Shown piece by piece: positions 13,772-14,796 of a DNA stretch of 14,796 bases. The notes beneath the pieces were generated by a model. It was not told the DNA's origin. It did not search any database and saw only the letters and a list, made by a program, of their open reading frames with translations. Made by a program: the position numbers and the translations under genes. This DNA is from Chloroflexaceae bacterium UBA1466 (lineage in GTDB: Bacteria > Chloroflexota > Chloroflexia > Chloroflexales > Chloroflexaceae). The DNA lies in contig DCSM01000050.1 of assembly GCA_002325605.1 (NCBI GenBank), forward strand, positions 1 through 14,796, given 5' to 3'. How positions within the stretch are numbered: the stretch's first letter is position 1; every line of letters starts with the position of its first letter.

Positions 13772-14791
13772 TTATCTAGCATTCCAAACCAGAGGCAAAA
13801 AACCCTGTTGCCCAAGAAGCGGGTGAGGGGGAAATTGGGTTTGATCCCAGTCTATCTGTTTGACCCCAAGAGCCTCCCCATTCCCGATAATGTATGAGGC
13901 AAGCCATGCTTTTCCCGTGAAGAAAAAATCGTGTCCCCAGCCGAGGGTTTCTTTGGTTGGCGCTTGCCAAGGCCCAAAGGGTGAGGGACTCCATTGCCAC
14001 TGCGGCCCGGCCAAGCGATTTGCGGCAGCCCCCGCTGCATTGTAGTAGAGATAGAAAAAATCATCCTTCGCAACCACGAAAGGTGATTCAGGGATTAGGG
14101 AAGGTGGCAATTGGAGAACCGCCCCCAAGTCGCGCCATGGCCCACTCAAGGTCTCGGCCAGCGCAACCCCAACGATTCCCCCCGTCTTATCTTGGCCCGT
14201 GTAATAGAGAAAATAACGGTTATTGTAGCGTAGAACCATCGGGTCCCGTGCATCAGACCAACTTTCGGGGCCTGGATAGACCATCCCCTCGTGGTTGGGG
14301 CGAAAGACAACCCCTTGCTTCGTCCAGCTTTTCGGGTCAGCGGGATTGGTACTCGTGGCCAGCATGATGCTTTGGGAAATATGCTGATTGACCCCCGTGT
14401 AGAACATGAAAAAGAGGTTGCCTTCCTGAATGACGTAAGGGGCCCAAATATAGGCTTCATCGGCTGCGCCAGCGGCTCCAAAGGTCAGCACCGTGCCCAG
14501 ATTTTCCCAGGTGCAAAAATCTTTCGTTCGCGCATACGCAAAGGTATACTCACCTCGCTCATCCTGCGCGGGAAGAGCGATCTTGATTGAAACAAGGTAG
14601 AAATAATTTTGGTAGGCAAAAAGGGAATGGTCTTTTAAGCGGGCTTGGGGAAGCGACCAAGGGGTTGAACAAGTAGCCCCAGCTAGAGGGGAAGGTAGTG
14701 AAGAACGATGGCTCTTTAGCCCGCCTGATCCAAGAAGGATCAGCAGAATTATCAAGATCTGAGCAAGGCGGCGAAATGAGGGCATCTTCAT
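13772..14791 (-). CDS. Exported GH43-like glycoside hydrolase
   Basis: A 339-residue protein, complete except that only five bases upstream of its start are in the window. An N-terminal hydrophobic segment (about 9-24, AQILIILLILLGSGG) after basic residues is a signal peptide or anchor. The rest has the repeating Trp/Tyr-rich strands of a five-bladed beta-propeller: IWAPYV, FFMFYTG, RYFLYYTG, FFYLYYN. The three acids expected for family 43 are placed in order: Asp54 in KDHSLF, Asp183 in ARDPMV, Glu235 in IPESPFV. Clan GH-F members (GH43, GH32-like) hydrolyse arabino- or xylo-, or fructo-oligosaccharides; the substrate here is unknown. ATG 14791 or ATG 14785 could be the start. It is on the opposite strand to the signalling cluster and appears unrelated to it. 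Confidence 0.8.
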   Translation of the reverse strand: MKMPSFRRLAQILIILLILLGSGGLKSHRSSLPSPLAGATCSTPWSLPQARLKDHSLFAYQNYFYLVSIKIALPAQDERGEYTFAYARTKDFCTWENLGTVLTFGAAGAADEAYIWAPYVIQEGNLFFMFYTGVNQHISQSIMLATSTNPADPKSWTKQGVVFRPNHEGMVYPGPESWSDARDPMVLRYNNRYFLYYTGQDKTGGIVGVALAETLSGPWRDLGAVLQLPPSLIPESPFVVAKDDFFYLYYNAAGAAANRLAGPQWQWSPSPFGPWQAPTKETLGWGHDFFFTGKAWLASYIIGNGEALGVKQIDWDQTQFPPHPLLGQQGFLPLVWNAR

Positions 14792-14796
14792 AGCCC

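Noticed and set aside
13957..14367. 136-residue plus-strand open frame opposite the GH43-like gene
   Set aside because: Shadow frame; low-complexity Pro/Arg/Ser content, no domain, while the minus-strand frame is a convincing glycosidase.

Overview
This window looks like a chromosomal segment of a Gram-negative-type or monoderm environmental bacterium, most plausibly a member of the Chloroflexota. That is an inference from gene content (a cluster of zinc-ribbon proteins carrying PP2C, vWA and FHA domains, CcmA/CcmB, an S33 TAP-like hydrolase, a Kef-type antiporter with C-terminal Usp domains). No rRNA or marker gene is present to confirm it. The left third (about 1-4050) is visibly A+T-richer than the signalling cluster from about 7400 onward. 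No tRNA, rRNA, CRISPR array, transposase or integrase was seen.

Layout. (1) 1-1155, plus strand: 3' part of a secreted-type tripeptidyl-aminopeptidase-like alpha/beta hydrolase, followed by a perfect 16-bp-stem hairpin. (2) 1246-4044, plus strand: an operon of a polytopic membrane protein, then ccmA and ccmB (ABC-type heme exporter for cytochrome c maturation); the first two genes overlap by 4 bp. (3) 4054-7151, minus strand: a metallophosphoesterase and, downstream of it, a CPA2 cation/proton antiporter with two universal-stress-protein domains. (4) 7152-7462: a divergent control region with two identical extended -10 elements (TGTGCTATAAT) facing away from each other, and a strong hairpin in the leader of the minus-strand operon. 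(5) 7463-13556, plus strand: four consecutive genes forming the main point of interest: zinc-ribbon PP2C phosphatase; zinc-ribbon / degenerate kinase-like / PP2C phosphatase; vWA (MIDAS) protein; and zinc-ribbon / duplicated helical / FHA protein, closed by a good rho-independent terminator. (6) 13772-14791, minus strand: an exported GH43-like five-bladed beta-propeller glycosidase.

How it may work. The four-gene block has the parts of a Ser/Thr phosphorylation circuit: two erasers (PP2C with intact metal ligands), one reader (FHA with GR and SRxxH motifs), one metal-dependent protein-binding platform (vWA), but no intact kinase in the window. The middle of the second phosphatase keeps recognisable kinase landmarks with the catalytic signatures decayed and a zinc ribbon sitting where the ATP-binding N-lobe should be, so it appears to be a zinc-ribbon pseudokinase-phosphatase fusion. 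Three of the four proteins start with the same C-x2-C-x10-C-x2-C ribbon, which suggests a shared docking or localisation mode. Every gap in this block also carries copies of a short interspersed repeat (core TTCAGCAACCG), two of which run into coding sequence.
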